Source: Metopolophium dirhodum (lineage: Eukaryota > Arthropoda > Insecta > Hemiptera > Aphididae). Taken from it: a stretch of DNA of 64,000 nucleotides. Shown piece after piece: positions 11,611 through 23,999 of this stretch. The stretch spans positions 1,364,001 through 1,428,000 of the forward strand of contig NC_083562.1 of assembly GCF_019925205.1 (NCBI RefSeq). The letters are read 5' to 3'. How positions within the stretch are numbered: position 1 is the stretch's first letter; each line of letters starts with the position of its first letter. The notes below the pieces were generated by a model. It worked only from the letters and a program-made list of their open reading frames with translations, was not told the origin of the DNA and made no database searches. Position numbers and translations under genes: made by a program.

Positions 11611-14600
11611 CCTAGGTATATAATATGACGACGCCTCCGACGGCTATAACATTATTGTATGTTGTTGTATTAAACTAATGATTCGTTAAATTGATTTCGT
11701 CTCGCCCCTTCTAGAAAAATTACTTTTTCTCTAATAAAGTTTGGATATGGGTACAATCTCACGTACGTCAACGCTCGAAACACGCCTAGCTATAGGCCGT
11801 TTGATAGCGTTTGATGGAAATCATCACTGTTGTTCGCTCGGACTTATAAAGTTCAAGTGTTTTCAAGGGCAAGCGATTTTTCATTGTCCGGATTTGTATT
11901 TACTGTTTTGGTGAAACGTCGGCGGTGGATATTTACGGATCGCATTAAAGGTTTATTCATTCAGAAGTTATTACGCAACGACGAATTCGAATTTCTTCTT
12001 TAGTCACAAACTCGGCGGAATTTCATCATTTGACATCGCTCTACTTCAGCGAGAACTCTGAAACAATGAGATTCGAACGTATTTCAATAAACACCAGAAT
12101 TTCTCAACATAAAAATCTCTTGTCGGCTCTTTTTCTAATCAAGTTCTTCCTCTAATCTAACCTAATGAAACATAATATTAAATGTTCGGATATATTTTAA
12201 TCTGGGAAAGCTATACAAATCATGACATATGTGACTTTAGGCATGTCTACCAACCACCTAAAAAATTAACGAAAACCAAAAAAGTAATATAATTGTTAGG
12301 TACCTTATAGATTAATTTTCCGGGAATATTGATTTTGTATTTAAATAGTCATATTTTATTTCAAATCATAACTATCAAAAATTATATATTTGTTTTCAAT
12401 TTCTGAAAGCAGACGATCATAGAGAAGATATTCAAAAAGTATAATATTTAAACATTCCAAAAAAAAAAAAAAAAAATTGAACTTAAAATAAAAATAAAAA
12501 GAGATGAATTCATTTAAAAAATATATATTTTTTTTTTTTTTATTTTATAAGAAAATATACTATTATACAATTAAGTACAACAAGTAATAATGATGAAGAG
12601 GATTAAAATATATATTTATAATTATTATTATACTATATCGATTTGACGAATGATATTCATTCAAAAGATTTAATAACATTTAAAATAAAAATTGGAGTTG
12701 TGAAATTTATAGTTACAAAACAATAACTGAATTAGGTACTTCATTGAAAATATATTTTCAAATAATCATCACATTGTAAAACAATATAATATACCGGATA
12801 CTAGGTATATTATATATTTATACCATGCCTAAATCTTATAAATCTGTAATAGTTATGAGTATTTTATAATATATTATACATCTGCAATACAATTTGTTAT
12901 ACGATAAACATTTTTTTGAAAATTATCATGTGTTCAAAAATTAAATATTCATTAAGATATTCTAAAGTGTTTCCGTTTTAAATCGTCTCATAATTATTAA
13001 TCATCATAATCCATGATTGATAACTAACATTAATTCTTCAAATGTAGTAACACTAAATTTGAAGTACCTTTGTTGTTATGTGAAATCAGTTTCGTAGAAA
13101 ATTTCATAATAATGTTTCTTTCCTTTTTCCTTATCCGGTATTTGATCTGTAATAAGTATATTTTAATTTAAATAAATAAATAATACTTGTTAACACAAAT
13201 AATTTTTTTAATTATTATTTAAAATGTATGATACTAAAATAAATATAGTTTTAACATTGAATACATTAATACGTAAAATATGTAATTCGTGGCATATAAT
13301 AGTGTTACTAAGAATAGCCTTTTTTTTCGAGAGAATGATGACGTTTTAGTCGTAGACATTTAATTGGTTCTATAAGAGTTCTATGGTGGGTAGAGTAAGT
13401 TGTGATACATACTCGTTTTATGGTAAAGTATAATATAAATATAATAACTACACTAGGTATAAAGAACAATTTGTATTTTCTCTCTGAACTCAACGACTAC
13501 TCAATGTCAATATTTATCAATTAATAGTAAGTACGTTGATAGTTTTTTTTTAACTTGTTATATTTACAGTGAAGATGATGGTGAAAATTAATTACCTACA
13601 AACTATGGCTTCAGATATGATAGTTTATATTTTGGATGAATGTTTTATAACTTACTAGGAAGACCTAAAATATATTTTAGCTTTTCTTAATGAAAGCATA
13701 TTTTATTATGCTAAAATTGGGTTTTACATTATTCTAAAAGGTTAACGGAGAATAATTATCAATCATATAAAATACCAATTTTAAGATACCTGTCAACCAG
13801 ACTAAATATGTTTGTGATGATATTTAAATCACACGATCATTAATATTATATATTTAAATTTATAAAAAATTTTCTTTGAGGTCATATTATATTATATTTA
13901 ATAGGTAAATATAAAATTTGAAAAATAAATGAAAAAAAAAAGAAAATACTTTCAGTTATACTTATTTACTAGTGATCGCGTATACCAATGTCAAATTGCC
14001 TATGCAAAATACCTGTCAGAGACGAAGTTTTTACGTACATTTTCAGTGTAAATTTTATGTTTACATGCATAAACGAACAAACTACTGATGAAAATATTAA
14101 GAAAATAAAGTAAAAAAGAATTCATTATGGGTAATTTGTGAGTCATGTATCACATTCGTTAGAACGATAATTTCTTTCTTTTCTTTTCTTTTTTTTTTTC
14201 TAATTTGGGGATGTTAAACTTAAAAGTTTGAGAATGTATATTTGTTAAAAATATTTAGGTATGATACATCCGATTGATTGTTTCAAAAGTAGTTAGTTTT
14301 TTAATTATTGAATTTAAAGCTTCAATAATAAGGTAATAATTATAGCATATTATTATAGTTACAGTATTTTCAAATTATAATTTAAAAAATAAATGAAAGC
14401 AGTGTAATGCATTTTTTTCCAATTTGATCGTCCATGCTCCTGTTTTTTTGATAAAATAAAATAATATTTGGTCAGGATTGTCCTCGCTGAGTGATATATT
14501 CTACCATTGTACTGGCTAGTGGCCAATATGATGTGGCTGTATAGTGAGCGCATTTATGACAGTGCACTATTATCTATATGACGGAGAAGGATTGATAACA

Positions 14601-15020
14601 TTGAGAGCAGATGGACTTATCTTTATTTTTTCATAATGTTTGTATTATATATTATTATGCTTGAATATCCGAGTGCCACAATTATTCACGTATATTGTCT
14701 GTTGTTTCGAGGGACTTTGTGCATGGCCTACAACTGAGTTTTTTCGTGTTTTATTTCTACAGCCGAATTTTGTAAAAAAAAAAAAAACTAATGGACGCAG
14801 CTCTCGGAATTATTAATGTTTATCAATCACCCACGACCGCAAAACCGAAATAGGTCCCGAGTTACTCTCCAACTGACCGTCGCACGAATTAATCAGCCCT
14901 TTTGAACTGCAGCCGTTTACGTATTGCGCACCGACTGACCATCGATCGTGGTATATGGACCAAAAGTAATGATCGTGTCCTACGAGTTACGACCAACAGT
15001 AATAATTACATAATAAAAAT
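11611..15020. other. Noncoding stretch with A/T homopolymers
   Basis: A GC-richer block at 11760-12080 is followed by very AT-rich DNA, with an A-run near 12459-12475 and a T-run near 12528-12541. Short ORFs at 13308-13493 and 14359-14553 have no domain. Another CpG-containing patch lies at 14760-15000. No gene is supported. Confidence 0.4.
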
Positions 15021-15519
15021 CGAGTAAGTGTATGTCGTTCTGCTGTACAGTAGGTTACAAGTGGGTCAATGGTATAATGGATTGTACCAAATTTGAATTG
15101 AATATCATTGTATACGAAAAACGATTCTGAGACGGTTTGTCAGTCTGGATATTTTATATCGTTATTATATTTTATTATAGCCTGTAAGTTGAATTAATAT
15201 TATAAATTACAACAAAATAACTAAAATCGTTATTTTTATTTGTTTCTAATTTCTATGGTGATAATAACAAAGCGTTAGAAATTAAAATCCCATTTTTAGT
15301 GGTTTTTTGTAATATTTGTCGATGGTTTTTCCCGTGGAATTAAAAAACTATTGAGAAAATCGAAAAATGATCTCCTTAAAGTACCATCTTGATCCAATTT
15401 TCTAAAAGAGGAGGTACTATATGTTGAAATCGAAGCACTCCTTCTGGTAGACATTTTGTATACAGGATAAAAAAAAAAAAGTAAACACCATAGGAAAAAT
15501 TGTTAAACCACTAAAATGT
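15021..15519 (+). mobile_element. Interspersed repeat family copy A
   Basis: It starts with the family head CTGCTGTACAGTAGGTTACA near 15040 and GTGGGTCA, then the AAAAACGATTCTGAG signature. It continues collinear with the copy at 58802-59292 through the GTACCATCTTG and GAAATCGAAGCACTCC blocks to the A-run. The usual terminal CTCAGAATCT is missing or degraded here. There is no coding capacity. Confidence 0.85.
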
Positions 15520-15769
15520 AATATCGTAGTAAGTACCTACCCGATATAAGAGCTGTGGCGAAAAAACCAAACGGCGTGTTCACCGTGAAATTCGTTACGA
15601 TTATTACAACACCTAACCTAAACCACAAATACACACATAATAATATTATGGTTGTTTTACTTTTCTCCATAATGATAATATAACATAAATATATATTATC
15701 ATTATATCGTAGGCACGTTACATCTCGTTTACGTCCGTTTAGAATGTTTAATGAATTACGGATGTTTTA

Positions 15770-16090
15770 TTTTTGCCAATCCTCCCCACTCAAACCCCCT
15801 CACCACCACAACCACCACCACTCCCAATCTTCCTTTAGATATAGGTATTTCTGCGGTTGATGGTGGCGCTTCGGGACGGTGAACGCGGCAGTGCGCACGG
15901 AAACGCAATTTAAGTGGATAATGGATATTTATGGCCAGAGTTTTGGTGGTTATACGTACATATATTATTCATCGGAGAAACGATTGGCGGGTGACCGCCG
16001 CGGTGTTTCTAGGCCAGTCGGTTTTTTTTTTTTGAACTCGCTTAACGACCTACGCTCCAAAGTTTTCGACAGTTTCGAGATTTTTTAAAC
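15770..16090. other. Pyrimidine/CCA-rich tract and GC-rich patch
   Basis: A C-rich tract with CCA repeats at 15785-15825 ends in TTCCTTTAG, which resembles a splice acceptor. It is followed by CpG-rich sequence to about 16090 containing a 69-codon frame that starts at GTG, with no recognized domain. It could be an unrecognized exon or a regulatory block; neither is shown. Confidence 0.25.
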
Positions 16091-18655
16091 CTATATTATA
16101 ATGATTTTGTGACTAAATATTATACTCCAAAATAAAACATTTATTGATTTCAAATAATTGTTTTAAAGTCGCCTAATGTATGCGCAACGAAAAATCATAT
16201 GAAAATACTACAGAGCATATAATATAATACCACGGATTTTTTTATCGAAAAATATTTTAAAAACTGCACAGACAATTTTAAATACCATAAGAATCACACG
16301 ATCTTTACAAAGGAAAATGCAAAGCTACCCTGAATAATTGACCATCCTACTTGATAGACTCCAAAAGTATGCAAGACAAGATTCTGATACAATTAGACAC
16401 TATATTATTGCTGATAAAATAAATAGTTGTGTGGGTGAGTAAACATTAAAAAGTATAAAAGAAATTCTATTGAATTTCTCTCCGACATGATTCCGGTGTT
16501 TTCTGTAAATTTTCGATAATACTGGTCTGAAAAATATTTTTTAAACGTACCTATAAAAAAAATCGTTGGGTCTCGGAGACAGTAATATATTGTATGTACG
16601 TAGTTTTTATAGAGTGATTTATAATGCATATTGTTCAGTAAACTAATAAAAATAACACAAATTATGAATTCAGATGGTAAGTGTCACGCATAAGTGCTGA
16701 ATATTGTATTTCATAGTTGTTAAATCTTTTATAAAGAAGTTGTATGTTGTTTTTTATTTTTGTAGATATATAGGGTATTATGTTTCTTATATTCAGCCCA
16801 CTGTGGTCCATTGAACGTTCTTCAACCTTAACGTCAAAAAAAAAAAAATCTATAGTGTAGCCTTTTGTATATTTTTCTAGTACCTAAGTTTAACTTAAAT
16901 TACTCATATACTTCTGACCATTGATGTACATTGATTAGATACATATCCAATAAGTTTAAGGATAAACTTAAGTAAACTTCAATGATACGAAGTTATCAAG
17001 CCAATGGATTGAATTGAGTTAAGTATTTTAATGGTTACCTAATGTATCAAATATTTTGTAGATTGATAATGTTTCAATAAAATAAAAACTTGTACAAAAA
17101 TGGCAGCTATAAATTAAATTGCAGTTTTGGGTAAAATCATTGAGAATAATGAATAGGGTAAAATAGTATTTTCGTCAAAGGTTTGGTTAAAAATGGTAAT
17201 ATATGCACAATGCTATTTGGTTAACATTAAAACGATATAGTTTATAGCACCACAAATTGTGGACTATTTTAAACAATTTTAAAAAAAGTCTACTAATTTT
17301 ATTTTCTAGCTTTTAAAGTTTAAAAGGTCTTGTAATAACATTTCAGTAGAGCTGTGAAACATCTACTGAACTTTTAGAAAACGTATACTGTTTTCCGGCC
17401 TACAATAACTTTTCTCAAACTATATTTACTTTGTTTTAAGAGTGACTTGTAAGTGGTATCAAAAGCTATTATGCGTTTCTAATAAGGGTCAGATAACTCC
17501 CTATAGTGCTTTTTATAACTATAGATTGATTGAACGGGATGTGTATTATACGTTAGGATACGCTAAGATAGTAGTCGAAAGAACACTATTCAAATATAGA
17601 AATTTAGTAGCATAATATTGTATCGTATTAAACTAACATTAAAATAATTTGCGTAAAAACAAAATCAAGTTTCAATACAATTAATACAATAGGTAAATAC
17701 CAAAAATACAATTATTTTATTATTTTTAAAAATAAATAGTTTTTTTGGCAAAATTCTAAAATTATTTCAGTATATTTCCTGTCCAAATTACGTATACTGA
17801 GTAAGGTTACCATTTTAAGTCTACTTATACATCCTATTTAATACCTCATTACACGTCATAATATTATACAATATAATACATATTTAATGAATTTGGAAAC
17901 GCTTCAATAATTACTGTTTGCATATTTGTATACCCACATAATAATATAGCGATAACAGACAACACTGCTGTCCATTTATTAGATAAAATATTTAACACCT
18001 CATTAATTATATCATAATATTATCGTTTATCAGTACTAATTATTTAAATGACCGTTTTCAAACTTTTTGAACACCCTGTATAAAAAGCCAAATAGGAGTT
18101 ATGTAACATAATTGTAACAACGTTGTAAGTTGACAAAGAAAATACCCACTGCCATGATAAATGATACAAACCTAAAAATTACTTAATTTTACATGATTTA
18201 TTAACCGTTGCACAAGTCTTTATTCCATAATGTATTTAACTGTTAGAATATTTTTAACACTAAATCTATATTTCATGATTAGGAGGTACGTACACTCATT
18301 TGTCACATAACAATAATATACAAAAGAAATATAATATTTTAGTTTTGAATCCAAAATGTTAAATGTTTTGCGCAGAATCTATATAATAGGTAAAAAGTTA
18401 ATTTACGATCATTATATGGCAAATATGCATTATAATAATATTATACTTTATACTGTATAGTATAGGTTAGACACTATACATAATGCAAATGTGTACTTAT
18501 ATGAAAAAGTATATTAAATTGTTCTATAAACGTCCACACACACACACACAGTATTGTCATGGCGACGTGTCTGCAAAAAATATTACATTTAATAGTAATA
18601 AATTACTTTTCATAATTACTTAATTTGAAATTGTTTGGTGCTTAAAATTATGTTA
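16091..18655. other. AT-rich noncoding stretch
   Basis: Nothing recognized beyond chance ORFs. A CA microsatellite lies near 18534-18550. An isolated ACACCCTGTATA near 18070 resembles one end of the 19284 element but has no partner. Confidence 0.4.
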
Positions 18656-19088
18656 GCGCAATAAATATTGTTTTCTCTCTCAGGCCCAAGCCAACGGCCA
18701 ACATAGACGAAGCGCTTTCACCAAAATCGTGTTTTATGAGTTTTTATTTATCTTAGCGTGAAATCACCAATAACAAAAATCATAGAGGATAAAAACTTGA
18801 GGGTTTGACAACTCGGTCTTATATTTTATTATAATTTGACTTTGTATTCGAATTTCAAAATAAACAAAAATTGTAAATTTATATTATGTTCTTTAAATTG
18901 TTTTTGAGACAATATTTAAGCAAATGGATGTCATACCCTCAACAAAAAAAAATAAATATTCTTTATCGTCTTTGTAATGGGTGATTTTACTCTAAGATTA
19001 CTTTATCACATAAAAAAAAAAATGATTCTGCGTAAATGCGTATTGTCCATGTAACGTTTGGGCCAGAGAGAGGAAACAAACAGTGCGA
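18656..19088. mobile_element. MITE with TCTCTCTGGCCCAA-type inverted ends
   Basis: The left end contains TTTTCTCTCTCAGGCCCAA (about 18671-18689). The right end contains TTGGGCCAGAGAGAGGA (about 19058-19074), its reverse complement with small differences. The outermost bases GCGCA and TGCGA also pair. The element is about 433 bp with an AT-rich non-coding interior. The exact boundary and target duplication are not resolved. Confidence 0.65.
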
Positions 19089-19197
19089 TGACATCCTCTT
19101 AAAGAATTACGTGAAATGCTTATAATACGACGCTTGACGTTTCGCATGACGGTCGAATTAAATATATTAAATACGCCAGACTTGGCGGGGCTTAAAA

Positions 19198-19232
19198 AAT
19201 ATATAATAATAATAATAATTATTATTATTATG
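19198..19232. repeat. AT-rich perfect palindrome
   Basis: A run of ATA triplets meets its complement TTA triplets (ATAATAATAATAATTATTATTATTAT), forming a self-complementary hairpin between two MITEs. Confidence 0.6.
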
Positions 19233-19283
19233 AATTATTGAGAAATAACAAAAAAAAAATGATTGTAAAGATATTATATTATA

Positions 19284-19568
19284 CCGAGTGTAACAGAAAG
19301 AACTGACTTTTATTCAACTAATATTTTAAGAATTTTTTCATATTATATACTTGCGTTACACGTGTAAACAATTTTAAATTTGAATATCAGTATTTTTTTG
19401 ATTAAATTAATTTAGTACATTTTTTAAAAATATTATTTTTGGAAATTTTCTAACATGAGTATATTTCTTAAACTATTTACTAATCATATAATTTTAACAA
19501 TTTTTGTTATACCCTTAAGCAACATCAATTTTTTTTTTTTTTTTGACAGTTCTTTCTTTTACACCCTG
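19284..19568. mobile_element. MITE with GTGTAACAGAAAGAACTGAC ends and TATA target site
   Basis: The 24-bp ends match at 20 of 24 positions in inverted orientation: the left contains GTGTAACAGAAAGAACTGAC and the right GACAGTTCTTTCTTTTACAC. TATA flanks both ends (19280-19283 and 19569-19572), consistent with a 4-bp target duplication. The 285-bp interior is AT-rich and non-coding. Confidence 0.65.
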
Positions 19569-20336
19569 TATATAGTAAAATAACCTCCACAATAATAGCA
19601 TAAAGTTGGAGGGGTTGTGGACGATGTTCGTTCGCAATAGTAGTTGTATTCAGACGCCTGGAGCGGGTCGACAAAAAGTGGTAAAACTAATACCCACCAC
19701 TCCAGTCATACAGCGTACGTCATTAAGGGTTTATTATAATAATCTGAGCATAGGTATACACACACATTAAAGGTATAGTAATACATGTGCAAACGTTCCT
19801 GTTTAATAATACATACACACTCAGATTTATATAATATAAAAAAAAATATTATTGAAAAAAAAAAACAGAGATTTCTACTTACGTCTACAACAGATAGTGC
19901 ACAATTCCACATAACAATATACGTTTACCAAGAATGAAAACAAATACTTTATGTAGCGTATTTTTTATGTCATACTTTAATGTCAGTAAATTCTGCTTAC
20001 AATATATTATTTCCCCTTGTTATAATAAATTATAATGTAGCACACAAATAAAAAAAAAAATGTGTTTAATTGCTTCGTTAAAGATTATTAATGATGACAA
20101 GTAAACACATCAGAAATTGACAATTATTGTGGGTGTAATATTATGACTTATGAAGAACTAAAAATCCATAGGATAGTATATTTTTACTTTAAATATCTGT
20201 CAAATACCAACCAAGGCCGCGAGTAAATAAAATTATGAATGGCTAGTGAATGACTAGAATTGCCCAGTAAAATCCTAAAAGCTTTTCAGATATGTCAGAA
20301 AATATAAAGAATAATTATTTATGAGTTCAATAATTA

Positions 20337-20600
20337 TTTTTTTTTTTTTTTAACTCGAGCCCGACAACTAGCTGGCCATTAGCTATTGAAGGGATTATGA
20401 ACTATGGTTGATAGGGTTAGTATGGTAACGTTGTTACGGTAGGCAAGCAACACGTGTATGTGTGGCAAGGTTTTTGCTACTACAAAACCGGGAGGTTACC
20501 CATCCGGAAACTAGTAGCAGTGGACGTTACTTGCTCCCAGTCACATTGACTAACTGATAGCAGCCGAGCCACTAAACAATATTATGGCTAGTGGTGCACA
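20337..20600 (-). mobile_element. Probable 5S-rRNA-derived SINE with poly(A) tail
   Basis: On the minus strand the block reads 5' to 3' from about 20600 and ends in a poly(A) (plus-strand T-run 20337-20351). It contains AGCAAGTAACGTC (plus 20523-20535) and GGATGGGTAACC (plus 20494-20505). These resemble the 5S rRNA internal promoter segments around AAGCAACGTC and GGATGGGTGACC, and the distance between them matches without a gap. The sequence downstream to the A-tail is unrelated to 5S. 5S-headed SINEs (SINE3) are known in animals. A decayed 5S pseudogene or chance similarity remains possible. Confidence 0.5.
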
Positions 20601-21235
20601 GATGAAATTTTTTTTTTATTTATAAGCTATAAAATTCTTAAGCGCATTTAGAAAAAAAATTACAGAGCAAAGAAAACAACATTTATTATTAAACTAATTA
20701 TCTTTCAAGCCAAATTAATATACCTATACAATATATTTTATTCGTGAACAAATATTGAACTAGAATTTTTTATAACTTATAGCTTATAAATCTGTATGCA
20801 AGTATAAATTATATTTGTATTTATATGTTTTCTAAAACGTTATTACGTAAAGTATGTTTTGATAATAATATATATTTTATGGCAGTTATCAACATTTAAT
20901 AAAGTTTAATAATATAATATGCAGATATCTATGTTCGTAACCTGTATACGCCATGGAGTGAGTAAAATACTTTTTGTAGTTAATATTTGTACACAACATA
21001 TTTTAATACAATGATTTAAACTTTGTATTTAAATTCTTGATGTTTATATTTGATAAAATTTATTTTATATTGTTTACCTTTACTTTTGGCTGATTGTTTT
21101 CGATTGAAATAACATTTTTTTTTCTATGATTGTACTAGGACAAAATAGTAATTTGTTAAAAAATAAACCGAGGAAATCACTCTGTTGTAGGTTTTGAGTT
21201 AACCTCGTCACTGAGACACCACTATAAAGGATGTT

Positions 21236-21467
21236 GGGGGGGGGGGGGGGGGGGTGAAGTTGCTAAGTGGACTAAGGCATCGGTTGCAACGCGCACCGAC
21301 ATCGGTTCGAACCCGGCCACGGGCGGCATTTGTCTTCGGGCAGTAACGATGTCCGGAGAAGAATGCCACCATCCCCAAACCTACAGTATCCTCCCTCACA
21401 GGTCCTCAGTTCCATAGACTAATGACCTCAGTTGTCAAAGCCTCACCCCCCCCCCTCGAAAAAAATG
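21236..21467 (+). mobile_element. tRNA-derived SINE-like element bounded by G and C runs
   Basis: A box-A-like TTGCTAAGTGGAC (21260-21272) and a consensus box B GGTTCGAACCC (21304-21314) are about 44 bp apart, as in RNA polymerase III promoters of tRNA genes. The intervening sequence resembles a Leu/Ser-type tRNA but does not form a full cloverleaf I can defend. A non-tRNA body follows, ending in a C-run and a short A-run. The left edge is a run of 19 G (21236-21254) and the right edge about 10 C (21446-21455). Confidence 0.6.
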
Positions 21468-21676
21468 GTATTGATGGATGTGTTAAATTAAAATCCAATT
21501 ATAAAATCATTGCACAGGTGTCACAATTTATTTATACACATATTTTATTATTGTTTTTATATAACTACCTATAAGTTATTTTTCTACCAGTAATACTGTA
21601 GGTTAAAAATTATTTTTCTAAAACACATCACGTATATGCTATAATAATTTTTAATTTTCATAAATTATAACATAAA

Positions 21677-21693
21677 TTATTATTATTATTATG

Positions 21694-21727
<34 letters not shown>
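21677..21727. repeat. ATT microsatellite
   Basis: About 50 bp of ATT triplets with one interruption. Confidence 0.9.
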
Positions 21728-22204
21728 GCAAAAACCGATGTAGGTACTTATTTAATGAAGGTGTGAATAGATTCTTCATATAAATAGCTTAAGTTTAGTT
21801 TAAATGATTTTAAAATTCCATAGTATACCTATATACAATTTTATAATAAAAGTACATTAAAGTGGAACGTTTCAAGTTTCTACAATTAACATTTTTTGAA
21901 TAACAATAAAATAACAAAAAACGTTTGCGGAGTATTCCTTGTTTAACGTTTAAATATCCAATTTCATCCAAGTTTAAAATTCAAACGATCATAAACTTAC
22001 GCTTTACGCTACACTTTTGTTTTACATTTCCGTAAAGACAACTTATGAGAAATTTTTTGTTACATTTTTAAGCGTTATGTATTTATTAAAATTAATCATT
22101 TTTTTCATTTTTACCAAAGAATAATTTACTAACATTATGTGATAACATTTTAATATCTTTAATCAGTTATACAAATAAATAGGTGATAAAAGGTACCAAC
22201 AAAA

Positions 22205-22249
22205 TACATCATTGTATAACCAATACATTCATCGCTTAGCTCAGAATCT
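22205..22249 (+). repeat. 3' end fragment of the interspersed family
   Basis: It matches the conserved family terminus ACATCATTGTA...AATACATTCATCGCT...CTCAGAATCT seen complete at 29415-29460. The rest of the element is absent. Confidence 0.65.
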
Positions 22250-23999
22250 TAATAATTGCCCTAATACAATTATTATAGTTTCGAAAAATAAATATTTGTA
22301 GACTTTGTATGCATTAATATTTGTTGATGGAAATATAACTTAAATATTTATTTTGTTTTAGGTACCTACCATGATAATATTTTAGTTTTTAAATTAGTAT
22401 CAGTGTAGAATTTAAGTACTTAGGAACTTATAGTATCATTATTTTCATGATAATTATGTTTTTAATTAATAGTACCTACCTATATAGTAGGTACCTGCCT
22501 AAATTATATTATGCAATTATAGTTTTAAACTGCATACACAATCTACATCTTATATTGTCGAAACAATGAATTAAAAAATATTTAAAATCATCGATTGTTC
22601 GATAAGAATAATATGTTCAATATCAGAAAACAATAACTCAGCTAACTTATCCATTATACAAAAACATTATATTTATAGTATTTACATGATTCTACATAAA
22701 TCTAATAAAAAATTTGATTTATGAACATTTTTCTGATCTAAAAAATTCTATTCACCTACATAATTGAAATTATAATTATGTTGTACTATTAATATTTATT
22801 TTCTTTTATGTCATACCGACCAACTTTAACATAAGTAGGTATAAAGATTTAATTTTTTTTTTAATTTTTTAATTCATTAAGAAAGTTTAATCGTAATCAG
22901 TAAGTACCTTCTACCACATGTCATCAACGAGAATTAAATAAGAACATTTTATTTTAATTAACTCAACTTATCCGTAGGCCGTAGCTTACTTGTTTTGTTT
23001 AGTAAATAGTTTTTCAAACTAGTTGAACAATATAACTGTATAGGTCCTGAAATTTCTAACAAAACTGAGCAATGGTTAATAATTGTAGGTTAATTAACAT
23101 AAATCAATTTCTTTACACATTTAACTTGAAAATATCTATGTAAAACTATAATGAGCAAGTATGGAGAATATCTCGAGCATATATTATTTGATTATATTAT
23201 TATGTTCTAATAGTTTTCCACTGATACCTTCGAGTTAATATGAATTTATAATCAATCGTGCTAATTTGTTAACATAATTTATAGGGAACTACTAAATCAG
23301 TTTATTCATTATTAATCAAAACGTAAATAATTAATTTGATAGCTAGTTAAGAGAGTAGTTGATTGGGCCGTATTCCAATATCTGTGAGTCGAAAACGATT
23401 AGGCACGAGACCGATGTATTAAGACCACCAAATTAGGTACATATTATTATGTTGTTGTTCATCACTCAACTTAATACCTGCTTCATAGATGTTCATTGCC
23501 GTTTAAACTTAGAATTTCGTTGTAAAAAAAAAGCTTATGTAATGCAGAGTGATTCTTTTAATAGTGAACCTTGATTATTATATTTTCTAAAAGTGTCAGA
23601 ATTTTTGATAACAATTTTTTTACTTAATCTAAGTCGCTGTAAATAAATCAAGTAAGGATTTTTCAACGTCATTATTTACGTGTATTTCTTATTTTTGTAT
23701 GACAGCCATTAACATTTTTGATTTCATATTCCAAGGAAAATTTAATGACTCTACGCAATGTTTTATTATAGGTACCTAATGCAATAATATAAGCATTATA
23801 ATATTATATGAACACACTTGCATAATATATTTTATATAAGTTATTTTTAATAAAACCCAACCTCCTCTTGTACATCTTGACGTCGTTCAACAATAGTATA
23901 TTAATATCTACAGTAATAATTGTTGCTCGTTATCGATTTAACAGAAATATTCTTTGCGAAACCAAACAAATAGTCATTCAAATATATTAAAATCGTTTA
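22250..23999. other. AT-rich noncoding stretch
   Basis: Nothing recognized. Confidence 0.4.

Noticed and set aside
16664..16676. Short ATG frame ending at GTAAGT in phase 1, matching the phase of exon 25944-26059
   Set aside because: Only MNSD plus one base, with no hydrophobic signal sequence, so chance is the simpler explanation.
18062..18082. Single ACACCCTGTATA end like the 19284 element
   Set aside because: No inverted partner nearby.
21260..21330. Functional tRNA gene
   Set aside because: Box A and box B are present but I could not form an intact acceptor stem and cloverleaf; the downstream body and tail favour a SINE.
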